A DNA stretch of 64,000 bases. Origin: Epilithonimonas xixisoli (GTDB lineage: Bacteria > Bacteroidota > Bacteroidia > Flavobacteriales > Weeksellaceae). The translations under genes were made by a program, and so were the position numbers. Below are positions 36,361 to 45,984 of the stretch, piece by piece. The notes below the pieces were generated by a model. It did no database searches. It was not told where the DNA came from and saw only the letters and a program-made list of their open reading frames with translations. The DNA lies in NCBI RefSeq assembly GCF_004365655.1, contig NZ_SOEO01000002.1, positions 434,001-498,000 on the forward strand, in the 5' to 3' direction. The first letter of the stretch is position 1. Each line of letters starts with the position of its first letter.

Positions 36361-37554
36361 ATGAGCTTGCAAGGCAAAAAAATCATCCTTGGAATTACCG
36401 GCGGCATCGCAGCCTACAAAATGAATTACCTCGTTCGTGATCTCATAAAATCTGGCGCTGAAGTGAAAATCGTGTTGACAAAATCTGCAGAAGATTTCGT
36501 CTCGCCTTTGACGCTTTCCACACTTTCCAAGAACAAAGTTTATACTGATTTTTACGACGAAAACAAAAGTTGGAACAACCACGTTGAGCTGGCACTTTGG
36601 GCAGATTTGATGTTGATTGCACCTTGCACAGCCAACACTTTGGCAAAGATCACAAACGGACTTTGCGACAATTTTTTGATGGCAGTTTATATGTCTGCAA
36701 AATGCCCTGTCATCATTGCGCCTGCAATGGATTTGGATATGTATGCGCATCCAACTGTTTTGAAAAATTTGACGACTGCTGAGAGTTTTGGGCACAAAAT
36801 CATTCCTGCAGAATTTGGAGAATTGGCGAGCGGACTTGTTGGACAAGGCAGATTGGCGGAACCTTCAACTATTTTACCGGTTTTAGAAAATCAATTTACT
36901 GAAGTTGATAATCAATTTGCTGGTAAAAAATTCTTAATCACCGCGGGACCAACTTATGAAAATATTGATCCAGTAAGATTCATCGGAAACCATTCAACTG
37001 GAAAAATGGGATTTGATTTGGCGAAAGAAGCAACAAAACGTGGTGCAGAAGTCATTTTGATTTCTGGGCCTTCTTCCCAAAAAATAGATGATAAAAACAT
37101 TACGCTTCACAAAGTCACTTCCGCTCAGGAAATGTTTGACGAAGTTTTCAAATATTACGAAAATATTGATGTCGCCATAATGAGCGCCGCCGTTGCAGAC
37201 TACACACCGAAAGTGAAAGCAATGGAAAAAATTAAGAAAAACGAAAATGAACTCACGATAGAACTCGTCAAAAACAAGGATATTCTACGAACGATGGGCG
37301 AACAAAAAACCAATCAATTTTTGGTGGGTTTTGCCTTGGAAACTCAGAATGAGGAGGAGAATGCGAAAGGAAAACTCATCAAGAAAAATCTGGATATGAT
37401 TGTCCTAAACTCGCTCCGAGACGAAGGTGCAGGATTTGCAAATGCCACCAACAAAATCAAAATCTTTACGCCAACAGAGGAGCAATCTTTTTCATTAAAA
37501 TCAAAAGAAGATGTTGCCAAAGACATCCTGAATTTTATTGCTCAGAAATTGTAA
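36361..37554 (+). CDS. coaBC: Bifunctional phosphopantothenoylcysteine decarboxylase / phosphopantothenate-cysteine ligase
   Basis: 397-residue enzyme for two steps of coenzyme A synthesis. The start at 36361 is chosen because MSLQGKKIILGITGGIAAYK begins the flavin-binding CoaC domain. An upstream in-frame ATG at 36298 lies inside the rpoZ terminator. CoaC has the catalytic His in NNHVELALWADLMLIAPCTA. The CoaB domain from about residue 185 has ITAGPTYENIDPVRFIGNHS and AAVADYTP. Works in the pathway with coaX. Confidence 0.96.
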   Translation: MSLQGKKIILGITGGIAAYKMNYLVRDLIKSGAEVKIVLTKSAEDFVSPLTLSTLSKNKVYTDFYDENKSWNNHVELALWADLMLIAPCTANTLAKITNGLCDNFLMAVYMSAKCPVIIAPAMDLDMYAHPTVLKNLTTAESFGHKIIPAEFGELASGLVGQGRLAEPSTILPVLENQFTEVDNQFAGKKFLITAGPTYENIDPVRFIGNHSTGKMGFDLAKEATKRGAEVILISGPSSQKIDDKNITLHKVTSAQEMFDEVFKYYENIDVAIMSAAVADYTPKVKAMEKIKKNENELTIELVKNKDILRTMGEQKTNQFLVGFALETQNEEENAKGKLIKKNLDMIVLNSLRDEGAGFANATNKIKIFTPTEEQSFSLKSKEDVAKDILNFIAQKL

Positions 37555-37635
37555 GAAAAGCCCGCTTTTTTCGTTATAAATTTATCCTCGTTTTAGATTA
37601 AGATTCCTTATTTTTACAAACATTTTTACTTTCAG

Positions 37636-38541
37636 ATGAAAAAACTACTTTATATAATTTGCGCTTTGTTTTTTGCTCAGCCTGTTTTTTCGCAGGAGCT
37701 TTTGGCAAATGTGCAGATCAATTCCCAACAGATTGCAGGAAGTAACACGCAGGTTTTCCGAACTTTAGAAAAATCTTTGCGCGACTTCATCAACAATACA
37801 AGCTGGACGGGAAAAAAACTTCAGAATTTCGAAAAAATCAAATGTAACTTCGCCATCGTAATTTCTGAACGTCCGGGAAACAACAATTTCAAAGGAAGTT
37901 TGGTGGTGCAAGCGACTCGACCAGTTTTCAATGCGCAATATGAATCGCCTTTGATGAACATCAACGACACTAGTTTTTCTTTTGAATATAATGAAAACGA
38001 AAATCTAATTTTCAACGAACGTCAATTTTCTGGCAAAAACCTCATCGATGTGATTAGTTTCTATGTTTATGTCATCTTAGGTTACGACGGCGACAGTTTC
38101 CAGCTGAAAGGCGGACAAGCGCATTTTGACAAAGCAATGAAAATTGCGCAAAACTCTCAAAATCAAAACTATGACGGTTGGAACCAAGTGGAAAGTCAAA
38201 GAAACCGCGGTGCTTTGATTTCCGGTTTACAGAATGAAAGCAACTCCACTTTGCGCACCGTTTTCTACAGCTATCATCGTTCTGGATTGGACAATCTTGC
38301 GAAACCAGACCAAGGTCCAGCGAAGAAAACCATCGCAGAATCTTTGATGCAACTCAAATTCTACGACAACAATTTCCAAATGAATTATCCTTTCAGTGTT
38401 TTCATAGAAAGTAAAAGCACGGAGATTTTCAACATTTTTGATTCTGGCAACAACGCCTCAGTCAACATCAGCGAACTGAAAACGATGCTCAGCAACTTCT
38501 CTCCGAAAGACATTGATACGAAATGGAATAAGTGGAAATAG
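37636..38541 (+). CDS. DUF4835 family secreted protein
   Basis: 301-residue exported protein with signal peptide (LLYIICALFFAQPVFSQ). The N-terminal ELLANVQINSQQIAGSNTQVF and the DFINNTSWTGKKLQNFEKI segment are typical of DUF4835, a Bacteroidota family normally encoded between coaBC and recN, as here. Function unknown; the conservation of position next to bamD suggests an envelope role (inference). Confidence 0.88.
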   Translation: MKKLLYIICALFFAQPVFSQELLANVQINSQQIAGSNTQVFRTLEKSLRDFINNTSWTGKKLQNFEKIKCNFAIVISERPGNNNFKGSLVVQATRPVFNAQYESPLMNINDTSFSFEYNENENLIFNERQFSGKNLIDVISFYVYVILGYDGDSFQLKGGQAHFDKAMKIAQNSQNQNYDGWNQVESQRNRGALISGLQNESNSTLRTVFYSYHRSGLDNLAKPDQGPAKKTIAESLMQLKFYDNNFQMNYPFSVFIESKSTEIFNIFDSGNNASVNISELKTMLSNFSPKDIDTKWNKWK

Positions 38542-38664
38542 ACATTTGCAAGTTTAATTTTCCAGACAACTTTACCCATTCTTTCGTTTTCGTTTTTACG
38601 CCATTATCAATGACGTAGAATACTCATTTGCAATACATTAAAAAAACACAAATATTTAGACATT

Positions 38665-40203
38665 ATGAAAAAAAGATTAATCGCATTATTAATGATTAGT
38701 TTTACATTTGGTTTTGCACAAAATAAAAAAAGCACAACCAAAACTACTCCTACTAAAAAAACGGCTTCATCAGCACAATCAGCAGTAAAAGAAGAGAGCT
38801 ATTTGCCCGTAAAATTTTTACAAAAAAATCCCACAAAATCTATTGACCCAAAATTGTTGACAGATTTAAAATCCAGAACATTTGAATTAGCAATAAGTGA
38901 CCAAATTCCCTTGGACGAAACTAACCCAGATTTTCAATATGACTATTTGACGAACAGAAGAAACCAGAAAAAAATATTGATTTCGCCTGATGGTAAGGAA
39001 GAAGAATTCCCAGAGAACATCAATTTTATCAATGTTTTTAAAGACGGTTCAAAAATAGTTTCTGACAAATGCATCGAAAAGCCAGAGGTTTTCCATTGCC
39101 CGAATGTAAGAATAGTTTCTAAAGATGGTACTATAAAATCTATCCCATCTGAGTACCGTTTTATAATCAATATGGGAATTAATTATCAAAATTTCAACGA
39201 AAAATCTTTTGTTTTCCTGTATAACTCTGCAACAGGCAATAGAAACATTATTGATGAAAAAGGGACGATGCTTTTTCCTAAAGACGCTTATAGCATCTTA
39301 CCTCTTTTCCCTCCGTATGTTGCCATAGAACCAGAATATGGAAATAAAAAAATCTATAATCTGCTCGACAAAAAGTTTGTGGAATTTGAAAATCTGAAAT
39401 TTGATAGAGATTTACCGACTCATAAATTATTTGTTATGACCAAATCTACAGGCAAAAAATTCGTTGTCGTGGAACCTACATCAAAGAAAATACTTTTTGA
39501 AGCAGACGGAAGCATTATGGAAATCGGTGAAAAGGAGGTTGCAAAAGACTTTTTCATAGTATTGAATGATGATAATAAAAGAGTTGTCAACCGAAAAGGC
39601 GAATTAATCTATGAAGATAAAGTGTCTAGTGTAAGGCTATTGGAAAATGGAAATATTGCAGTTACGGATAATAATTACAAGCAAAATACCTATGATGTTT
39701 CGCAGAAAAAATATTTGTATCCGCAGTTTTACAAAGAGCTGGGAAAAGTTGGCAATTTCCAATATATCAAATATGACAAATATTACGAAATCTCAAATCC
39801 TGTAACGGGAGAAACAATCTATACAGAAAACGACCGAGTACAACAGTATGGAACTCTTGGAAACCTGACTTACATCAATAGAACGCTCGAGAGCAAACCA
39901 AATGTCCATTCGGCAGGCGTTTATGATATTTATGATAAAGAAAATACGCTCATTGCAAAGGATAAAAAAGGCTTCAATAGAATGACCGATGGCAATGACA
40001 GCTATTTTACCATTCGAAATGATGATGGTAGCTACAGCATTGTAGACAAGAATGCCAAAGTTTTAATTCCTAGTATTAGAATTCCTTTTTATTACATCAG
40101 ATACAACAACGCTAAAAAAATATTTGAGTTGACTAAGAAACGAGAAGGTTCTGCATACGAGTGTTATGACTTGACCGGAAATAAAATAGACTGTAAAAAA
40201 TAA
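38665..40203 (+). CDS. Secreted protein with WG-repeat-like segments, unknown function
   Basis: 512-residue exported protein with signal peptide (RLIALLMISFTFGFAQ), then a Lys/Thr/Ser-rich linker (NKKSTTKTTPTKKTASSAQS). The remainder is a series of short beta-rich repeats with phrases such as IIDEKGTMLFPKD, VVNRKGELIYEDK and IVDKNAKVLIPS. These resemble WG/KWG repeats (G.x.vi....) in a diverged form. It is inserted between the DUF4835 gene and recN, which are often adjacent in relatives. No function can be assigned. Confidence 0.75.
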   Translation: MKKRLIALLMISFTFGFAQNKKSTTKTTPTKKTASSAQSAVKEESYLPVKFLQKNPTKSIDPKLLTDLKSRTFELAISDQIPLDETNPDFQYDYLTNRRNQKKILISPDGKEEEFPENINFINVFKDGSKIVSDKCIEKPEVFHCPNVRIVSKDGTIKSIPSEYRFIINMGINYQNFNEKSFVFLYNSATGNRNIIDEKGTMLFPKDAYSILPLFPPYVAIEPEYGNKKIYNLLDKKFVEFENLKFDRDLPTHKLFVMTKSTGKKFVVVEPTSKKILFEADGSIMEIGEKEVAKDFFIVLNDDNKRVVNRKGELIYEDKVSSVRLLENGNIAVTDNNYKQNTYDVSQKKYLYPQFYKELGKVGNFQYIKYDKYYEISNPVTGETIYTENDRVQQYGTLGNLTYINRTLESKPNVHSAGVYDIYDKENTLIAKDKKGFNRMTDGNDSYFTIRNDDGSYSIVDKNAKVLIPSIRIPFYYIRYNNAKKIFELTKKREGSAYECYDLTGNKIDCKK

Positions 40204-40236
40204 AAGCAAAAACCTTCTTGCTTTGGTTTAATTAGT

Positions 40237-40244
40237 TATTTTTG
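40237..40244 (+). promoter_or_regulatory. Candidate -7 promoter element of recN
   Basis: TATTTTTG, 61 nt upstream of the recN start. A TTG 16 nt upstream of it is at near-normal spacing. Confidence 0.45.
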
Positions 40245-40304
40245 ACCTACTGTTAGGACTCGTCACAACATTAATTCATAATTTAGTTATTAAAAAATAA
40301 TTTC

Positions 40305-41954
40305 GTGCTTTCAAGAATTTTCATTCAGAATTTTGCGTTAATCGACAAACTTGAGATTGACCTCAAGCAAGGTCTTCAGGTCATCACAGGAGAAACTGGC
40401 GCAGGAAAATCTATCATTCTTGGCGCATTACGTTTGATAATGGGCGAAAGAGCCGATGTGAAATCCTTTGCAAAATCGGATGTCAAAAGCATCGTCGAAA
40501 CTGAGTTCCAAATCACAGATAATTTCAAGGATTTTTTTGAAGAAAAGGATTTGGATTTTGAAACGCAAACCATCATCCGAAGAGAAATTTCATCTGGTGG
40601 AAAATCAAGAGCTTTCATCAATGATGTTCCGGTGACATTGGATGTTTTGAAGGAATTATCTTCAAGATTGATTGACATCCATTCGCAATTCGAAACGTCT
40701 GACCTTTTTACCGAGCAATTCCAGTTTGGAATCTTGGACGGATTGGCAAAAAACAAAAGCTTGTTGTCTGATTATCAGAACCATTATATTGGTTATCAAA
40801 CAACTAAAAGAGAAATCGAGCAACTGAAGTCTGCACTCGCAGAAAACAATAAAGAATCCGATTACAAAAATTTCCTTCTTTCAGAATTGCAAGAAATGCA
40901 ATTGGACGATTTGGATTTTGAGGAGATTCAGAATCAACTGAATACGCAGGAAAATGCAGGGCAAATCAGTGAAAATCTTTCAGAAATATTATCAAAACTA
41001 AATCAGGAAGATTTCGGAATTTTGTCTGGACTTTTCGAAGTTAAAAATAAGATTGCAAAACTTTCAGAACTTTCCTCAGAGTACCAAGACCTCAGCGAAC
41101 GTTTGGAAACGACTTATCTGGAACTGAAAGACATCAATATTGAAATCGAAAATAAAGCGGAAAGTCTTGAAATGAATCCTGAGCTTTTGCAAGCTTTGTT
41201 GATGACTGTCAACCGATTGAATTCACTTTTCTTGAAACATCAAGTGAATGACATCGATGGACTTTTGGAAATCCGAGAGGAATTATCATTAAGCCAAAAT
41301 TCTTTGGAAACGATTGAAAATCAAATCGAGGAAAAAGAAAAAAGTCTCAAACTGATTGAAAAAGAACTTCAAACTTTCAGTCAAAAACTATCCGAAAACA
41401 GAAAGAAATTTTCTGGAAATCTAGAAAATCAAGCCAAAGAAATCTTTTCAAAACTCGGTCTTGAAAAAGCCATTTTGAAAATCGAATTGACAGATTCACA
41501 ATCTTACAATCTTCACGGAAAAAATAATATCCAAATCCTTTTTCAAGCGAATTCCGGTTTTCCATTGAAACCAATCCAAAGCGCAGTTTCCGGCGGAGAA
41601 CGTTCTCGAGTAATGCTTGCCATCAAAAAAATAATGGCGGAGAATAATGACCTTCCAACATTAATCTTAGACGAAATCGACACGGGCGTTTCCGGCCGAA
41701 TTGCCGAAGAAATGGGAAAACTGATGCAAGAAATGTCGCAAGATTTGCAACTCATCGTCATCACGCATCTTGCCCAAGTTGCTGCGAAAGGAAATGAAAA
41801 TTACAAAGTGGTGAAATTTGATGAAAATGCAGTTACAAAAACTACGATTGTAAAACTTTCAGACGTCGAAAAACTGAACGAAATAGCACAGTTGATTTCC
41901 GGTTCCAAGATTACAGAAGCAGCGATTTCTCAGGCGAAAGAGCTCATTGGGTAG
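40305..41954 (+). CDS. recN: DNA repair protein RecN
   Basis: 549-residue SMC-like ATPase that acts early at double-strand breaks. Walker A GETGAGKS near residue 29, a long coiled-coil middle part, then the signature SGGERSR and Walker B LPTLILDEIDTGVSG. The start codon is GTG at 40305 (reads LSRIFIQNFALIDKLEIDL after the initiator), which fits the family's usual N-terminus. Confidence 0.96.
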   Translation: MLSRIFIQNFALIDKLEIDLKQGLQVITGETGAGKSIILGALRLIMGERADVKSFAKSDVKSIVETEFQITDNFKDFFEEKDLDFETQTIIRREISSGGKSRAFINDVPVTLDVLKELSSRLIDIHSQFETSDLFTEQFQFGILDGLAKNKSLLSDYQNHYIGYQTTKREIEQLKSALAENNKESDYKNFLLSELQEMQLDDLDFEEIQNQLNTQENAGQISENLSEILSKLNQEDFGILSGLFEVKNKIAKLSELSSEYQDLSERLETTYLELKDINIEIENKAESLEMNPELLQALLMTVNRLNSLFLKHQVNDIDGLLEIREELSLSQNSLETIENQIEEKEKSLKLIEKELQTFSQKLSENRKKFSGNLENQAKEIFSKLGLEKAILKIELTDSQSYNLHGKNNIQILFQANSGFPLKPIQSAVSGGERSRVMLAIKKIMAENNDLPTLILDEIDTGVSGRIAEEMGKLMQEMSQDLQLIVITHLAQVAAKGNENYKVVKFDENAVTKTTIVKLSDVEKLNEIAQLISGSKITEAAISQAKELIG

Positions 41955-41998
41955 CAATTGGCTGTTGGCTTTTAGCTGATTGCTATTGGCTAACTAAC
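41953..41998. repeat. Single arm of GGCTTTTAGCTGATTGC-type words
   Basis: Intergenic words TTGGCTGTTGGCTTTTAGC and GATTGCTATTGGCTAAC between recN and the toxin-antitoxin pair. The same word family forms the inverted dyad between ftsZ and yqeY (47130-47221). Confidence 0.6.
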
Positions 41999-42043
41999 TT
42001 TCAAAAGAAAAAAACAATTAACTTTGATGTAAATCTCTCTGCT

Positions 42044-42265
42044 ATGGAAACGCTTACGTTACAATACAATCAGGCAATCAAGGAAGAACTGTTGAAAGTT
42101 TTGGAAAAATTCTCTAAAAAGGATTTGGAAATTATTGATGAGAATCCAAAGTTTGACCAAGTGAGGGAAGAGTTGCACGCAGATTATGAATATACAAAAC
42201 GTCCAGATGCAGTTTTTTACAGCATTGATGAAGTGGAAAAAATGTTTGAGGATGAAAATCTTTGA
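42044..42265 (+). CDS. Putative antitoxin of a type II toxin-antitoxin pair
   Basis: 73-residue acidic protein (METLTLQYNQAIKEELLKVL ... FYSIDEVEKMFEDE) immediately upstream of a RelE/ParE-like gene. The acidic C-terminus is typical of an antitoxin tail that wraps its toxin. I cannot assign a named antitoxin family. The stop codon at 42263-42265 is 2 nt before the toxin ATG. Confidence 0.78.
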   Translation: METLTLQYNQAIKEELLKVLEKFSKKDLEIIDENPKFDQVREELHADYEYTKRPDAVFYSIDEVEKMFEDENL

Positions 42266-42267
42266 AT

Positions 42268-42549
42268 ATGAAACTGGTAATCTCCAATAAATTCTACAAA
42301 AAACTTGACCGACAAGTTAAATATATTGCCAAAGATAAACCTGAAACTGCCATAAAATTCAGAAAAAGCATTCTATCCGAAATAAGAAAAATCCCTGGTA
42401 GAATGTGGTCTTACAGACAATCAGAATTCTTTGAAGATGAAAAGATCCGTGAACTGATATTCAAAGGTTATAGAATTGTTTTTGAAATTGGAGAAGAAAA
42501 CATTTTGGTTTTTGGTTTTCACAAATGGGAAAACACTTTGAATCCTTAA
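42268..42549 (+). CDS. RelE/ParE-superfamily toxin
   Basis: 93-residue basic protein: MKLVISNKFYKKLDRQVKY, KPETAIKFRKSILSEIRKI, FEDEKIRELIFKGYRIVFEI and VFGFHKWENTL. The strand-helix-helix-strand layout with RELIFKGYRIVF is the RelE/ParE fold, whose members either cleave mRNA on the ribosome or poison gyrase. Which activity applies cannot be told. The ATG at 42268 is preferred over a TTG at 42262 that would overlap the antitoxin. Its stop is 1 nt from the convergent GH3-like gene. Confidence 0.85.
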   Translation: MKLVISNKFYKKLDRQVKYIAKDKPETAIKFRKSILSEIRKIPGRMWSYRQSEFFEDEKIRELIFKGYRIVFEIGEENILVFGFHKWENTLNP

Positions 42550-42550
42550 T

Positions 42551-44068
42551 CTAAGCTTTATTAAGTAACAATAGCGGATCGATATATTCCCGATCATTGC
42601 TCAATCTCGGGACTTTATTTTGTCCTCCCAATTTGCCACGGCTTGCCATCCATTCGTAGAAGAGATTCGGTTTTGCAGAATGAATGATTGGTGCTTTTAA
42701 AGTAATATCGTTATATCTCTTAGCCTCGTAATCGGAGTTTAGTGTTTTTAGTGTATTATCAAAAATACTTGCAAACTCCTGAATATCATTTGGCTTTTTT
42801 GTGAATTCGAAAATCCATTCGTGACAGCCTTTGCTTTGATTGGTCATAAAAACCGGTGCACCTGTGTAATCCGAGATACTGACATCCAGCTTATCACACG
42901 CTATTTTAAGAGCTGTTTCCACATTATCAATCATCAATTCTTCACCAAAAGCATTGATATAATGTTTCGTGCGTCCAGAAATTTTGATTCGATAAGGACT
43001 GATAGATGTAAACTTCACGGTATCGCCAATCAGATAACGCCACAGCCCACCGTTTGTGGTAATGACTACGGCATAATTTTTATTCAGTTCTACCTCAGAA
43101 ATTGGAATTGCAGTTCGATTGCCGGCGTGAAAATCTTCCATTGGGATGAACTCATAGAAAATTCCGTAATCTAGCATCAAAAGCATCTCGTCGCTTCTTG
43201 CCTGATCTTGGATAGCGAAAAATCCCTCGGAAGCATTATAGATTTCATAATATCTAATTTCCTTACCAATGATTTCTTTATACTGATTTTTATACGGTTT
43301 AAAGCTAATTCCACCGTGGAAGAAAACTTCCAAATTGGGCCAAAGTTCGCCGATATTATTCTTTCCCGTTTCGTTTAATGTTCTTTGAAGCAAAACCATC
43401 ATCCAGCTTGGAACACCTGTGAGGCTTCCTACATCTTCGTTTCTGACTTCGGAAACAATGGCTTTCATCTTGCTTTCCCACTCAGACATCAGCGAGGTTT
43501 TCTTGCAAGGTGTGTTGATAATCTCTACCCAAAAAGGAAGGTTCTCTATCAAAATTGCTGAAAGGTCTCCAAATTTGGTATTAAAATCTTGATACATCTC
43601 CGCACTTCCACCTAATCTTAGATTTTTGTGTTGAAAAAGTTCGCTTTCCGGATGGTTGTTAACGTAAATAGAGATAAGATCTTTACCCGCTTTGTAATGG
43701 CAATCTTCCAGACTCTCCGCCGTTATAGGAATATATTTGCTCTTCGCATTGGTAGTTCCGGAGGATTTAGCAAATTGCTTTATCACTCCCGGCCAAAAAA
43801 CGTCTTTCTGCCCTTGTCTGGCTTTTTCGATGTACGGTTCAAAATCTTCGTAAGAAACAATGGGAACTTTCTTTTGGAAATCTTTGTAGTTGGAGATGGT
43901 ACTGAAGCCGTACTTCTGTCCATACTCCGTATCTTCTGCGTAGAACATCTGGGAAAACAACAGTCCTTCCTGAGTTTCCCTTGGATATTTTTTGAAATGT
44001 TCTATCTGATCTATCCGCTGACGGATAAACCAATTGACGACAGAATTAAAAAGTGCTTTGGTTGCCAT
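42551..44068 (-). CDS. GH3 auxin-responsive promoter family protein (acyl-adenylate-type)
   Basis: 505-residue member of the GH3 family. Plant members are acyl-acid amido synthetases that adenylate a carboxylate and transfer it to an amino acid. Bacterial members are common in Bacteroidota but their substrates are unknown. Visible are the adenylating phosphate loop AKSSGTTNAKSKYIPI (SSGTT), the YNASEGFFAIQ motif, and GLWRYLIGDTVKF. No partner gene is obvious. Confidence 0.87.
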   Translation of the reverse strand: MATKALFNSVVNWFIRQRIDQIEHFKKYPRETQEGLLFSQMFYAEDTEYGQKYGFSTISNYKDFQKKVPIVSYEDFEPYIEKARQGQKDVFWPGVIKQFAKSSGTTNAKSKYIPITAESLEDCHYKAGKDLISIYVNNHPESELFQHKNLRLGGSAEMYQDFNTKFGDLSAILIENLPFWVEIINTPCKKTSLMSEWESKMKAIVSEVRNEDVGSLTGVPSWMMVLLQRTLNETGKNNIGELWPNLEVFFHGGISFKPYKNQYKEIIGKEIRYYEIYNASEGFFAIQDQARSDEMLLMLDYGIFYEFIPMEDFHAGNRTAIPISEVELNKNYAVVITTNGGLWRYLIGDTVKFTSISPYRIKISGRTKHYINAFGEELMIDNVETALKIACDKLDVSISDYTGAPVFMTNQSKGCHEWIFEFTKKPNDIQEFASIFDNTLKTLNSDYEAKRYNDITLKAPIIHSAKPNLFYEWMASRGKLGGQNKVPRLSNDREYIDPLLLLNKA

Positions 44069-44120
44069 TCTTCACAAATATAATAAAATTTGAGAACGGA
44101 GAATATGAATTAACAGAAAT

Positions 44121-44149
44121 AAAAAAGCCGCAGGAAAATCCTACGGCTT
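44121..44149 (-). terminator. Rho-independent terminator after rplY
   Basis: On the minus strand AAGCCGTAGGA pairs with TCCTGCGGCTT (44125-44135 with 44139-44149 in plus coordinates, one G-T pair), followed by T6. It lies 24 nt past the rplY stop. Confidence 0.88.
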
Positions 44150-44172
44150 GTATGCGATATAATAAGTAATTA

Positions 44173-44811
44173 TTACTCTGCAGAAGTTGCTTCAGCTGAA
44201 GCGTCTGCTCCACCTTCTGTTACTTCTTCATCGTCATCATCCATTGCAGCTGCAGCATTTTTGCTAGCATTTCTAGACATTTTAACAGCAACTACTACTG
44301 CATTGTCTGGGTGCATGAAAGAATATTTGTCATTTTTAAGACTTTCTACATAGAACTTGTTTCCGATCTTAAGTGGCGTAATATCCACAACGATTTCGTC
44401 TGGCAAGTTAGCTGGGATAGCTTTTACTTTTAGTTTTCTGTAAGTTTGTCTAAGAACACCACCGGCAACAACACCTTTGGAACGACCTGTCACTCTTACT
44501 GGAACTTCCATAACCACTGGCTTATCGTCAGATAATCTGTAGAAGTCTGCGTGAATGATTTTGTCTGTAATTGGGTGGAACTGAATATCTTGAAGAACTG
44601 CAGGAATTACCTGTCCGTCAACCTCAATAGATACCGTGTGTGCTTCGGGAGTATACACCAAACCTTTGAACGCTTTCTCCAATGCAGAGAAGTTCAATGG
44701 CTCGCCACCTCCGTAAACAACACAAGGAACTAATTCAGCATCACGTAAAGCTTTAGTAGACTTTTTGCCCACGCTTTCTCTTTTTGTACCTTGAATTGTA
44801 ATTGATTTCAT
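44173..44811 (-). CDS. rplY: 50S ribosomal protein L25/CTC
   Basis: 212-residue L25 of the long CTC type, which binds 5S rRNA. N-terminal L25 domain ([40 protein letters not shown]) and C-terminal TL5 domain ([33 protein letters not shown]) are followed by an acidic and Ala-rich tail ([20 protein letters not shown]). prs lies 44 nt upstream on the same strand. A TATCTTTG promoter match lies in the gap. Confidence 0.96.
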   Translation of the reverse strand: MKSITIQGTKRESVGKKSTKALRDAELVPCVVYGGGEPLNFSALEKAFKGLVYTPEAHTVSIEVDGQVIPAVLQDIQFHPITDKIIHADFYRLSDDKPVVMEVPVRVTGRSKGVVAGGVLRQTYRKLKVKAIPANLPDEIVVDITPLKIGNKFYVESLKNDKYSFMHPDNAVVVAVKMSRNASKNAAAAMDDDDEEVTEGGADASAEATSAE

Positions 44812-44836
44812 TTTGTATGAATTATTTTTAAGGGTG

Positions 44837-44844
44837 CAAAGATA
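44837..44844 (-). promoter_or_regulatory. Candidate -7 promoter element of rplY
   Basis: Minus-strand TATCTTTG, 26 nt upstream of the rplY ATG. It would allow rplY transcription separate from prs. Confidence 0.4.
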
Positions 44845-44855
44845 TTAATTATTTT

Positions 44856-45794
44856 TTAAATAATGAACTTCTCACTTATCGATTTGTGCTCGTGTACCAT
44901 ATTCATCACATCGGCGAATAATTCTGCACAGGAAAGCACTCGAATTTTTGAATATTTCTCTGTTTTCTGCGGAATAGAATCTGTAACAATCACTTCCAAA
45001 AGCTGAGAGTTTTCGATATTTTCATAAGCCTTTCCAGAAAGTACACCGTGAGTCGCCATTGCTCTTACAGATTTTGCACCATTCGCCATAAGGATATCGG
45101 CGGCTTTGCAAAGTGTTCCGGCAGTATCGATCATATCATCAATAAGAATCACGTTCTTATCTTTAACATCACCAATCAAGAACATCTCTTCTACAACGTT
45201 GGCTTTTTTTCTTTCTTTGTAACAGATCACAACGTCAGCGCCCAAATGTCCTGCATAATTTTTCGCTCTTTTTGCGCCACCCATATCTGGTGATGCAATC
45301 GTCAAATTATCAAGTTCCAGTGATTGGATATATTTTACAAAAATCGTGGAAGCATACAAATGATCTACCGGAATCTCAAAGAAACCTTGAATCTGATCTG
45401 CGTGCAAATCCATTGTCATAATTCTTGTAGCTCCAGCTGCAGTCAGAAGATTGGCAACCAATTTTGCTCCAATTGGCGCTCTTGGTTTGTCCTTTCTGTC
45501 TTGTCTCGCCAAGCCGTAATAAGGAATTACAACGGTGATGTTTTTGGCAGAAGCTCTTTTCGCAGCGTCTATCATTAATAACAACTCCAAAAGATTGTCC
45601 GCTGGAGGAAACGTAGATGCAATAAGGAAAACGCGTGCTCCTCTTACAGATTGTTCCAACACAGGCTCAAATTCTCCGTCGCTGAAATGCTGAATATTGA
45701 TTTGCCCTAATGGTTGCCCATAAGCCTGAGCGATTTTTTCTGCCAACTCGTGGCTGGTTCTGGTAGAAAACAAATAACTTGCTTGATCTGACAT
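44856..45794 (-). CDS. prs: Ribose-phosphate pyrophosphokinase
   Basis: 312-residue PRPP synthetase, which makes phosphoribosyl pyrophosphate from ribose 5-phosphate and ATP for nucleotide, His and Trp synthesis. Family motifs: FSDGEFEPVLEQSVRGARVF, YYGLARQDRKDKPRAPIGAK, MDLHADQIQGFF and the PRPP-binding loop VILIDDMIDTAGTL. A TAAATTTG -7 element precedes it. The prs-rplY order is conserved in many bacteria. Confidence 0.97.
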   Translation of the reverse strand: MSDQASYLFSTRTSHELAEKIAQAYGQPLGQINIQHFSDGEFEPVLEQSVRGARVFLIASTFPPADNLLELLLMIDAAKRASAKNITVVIPYYGLARQDRKDKPRAPIGAKLVANLLTAAGATRIMTMDLHADQIQGFFEIPVDHLYASTIFVKYIQSLELDNLTIASPDMGGAKRAKNYAGHLGADVVICYKERKKANVVEEMFLIGDVKDKNVILIDDMIDTAGTLCKAADILMANGAKSVRAMATHGVLSGKAYENIENSQLLEVIVTDSIPQKTEKYSKIRVLSCAELFADVMNMVHEHKSISEKFII

Positions 45795-45807
45795 TTTTAC
45801 TTTTTTG

Positions 45808-45837
45808 CAAATTTAAAAAATAATGAAAAGTTTGAAA
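45808..45837 (-). promoter_or_regulatory. Candidate promoter of prs
   Basis: On the minus strand TAAATTTG (45808-45815) is preceded by TTTC (45834-45837) at 18 nt, one base from the TTTG consensus. It lies 14 nt upstream of the ATG. Confidence 0.5.
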
Positions 45838-45942
45838 GCTTATTTTAAACTTTTCATAAATAGATTTTTATTTTTTCTTAAAATCGGTTTTCAATTGCCT
45901 TCCATCATTGAATTTGATAAAAATATCTGAAAACGATTTCAT

Positions 45943-45976
45943 AAAAAAAGACCAAAACATTTCTGTCTTGGTCTTT
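45943..45976 (-). terminator. Rho-independent terminator after the bacilliredoxin gene
   Basis: On the minus strand AAAGACCAA (45968-45976) pairs with TTGGTCTTT (45947-45955) and continues as T's, 9 nt after the stop. Confidence 0.85.
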
Positions 45977-45984
45977 CTATTTTC

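Noticed and set aside
36262-36846. 194-codon open frame on the minus strand over coaBC
   Set aside because: It is a shadow of the coaBC frame, begins within it and ends in the rpoZ terminator, and its protein is rich in Cys and Phe with no recognisable domain.
42262-42267. TTG start for the RelE/ParE toxin
   Set aside because: It would overlap the antitoxin stop and add only two residues; the ATG at 42268 is the simpler start.
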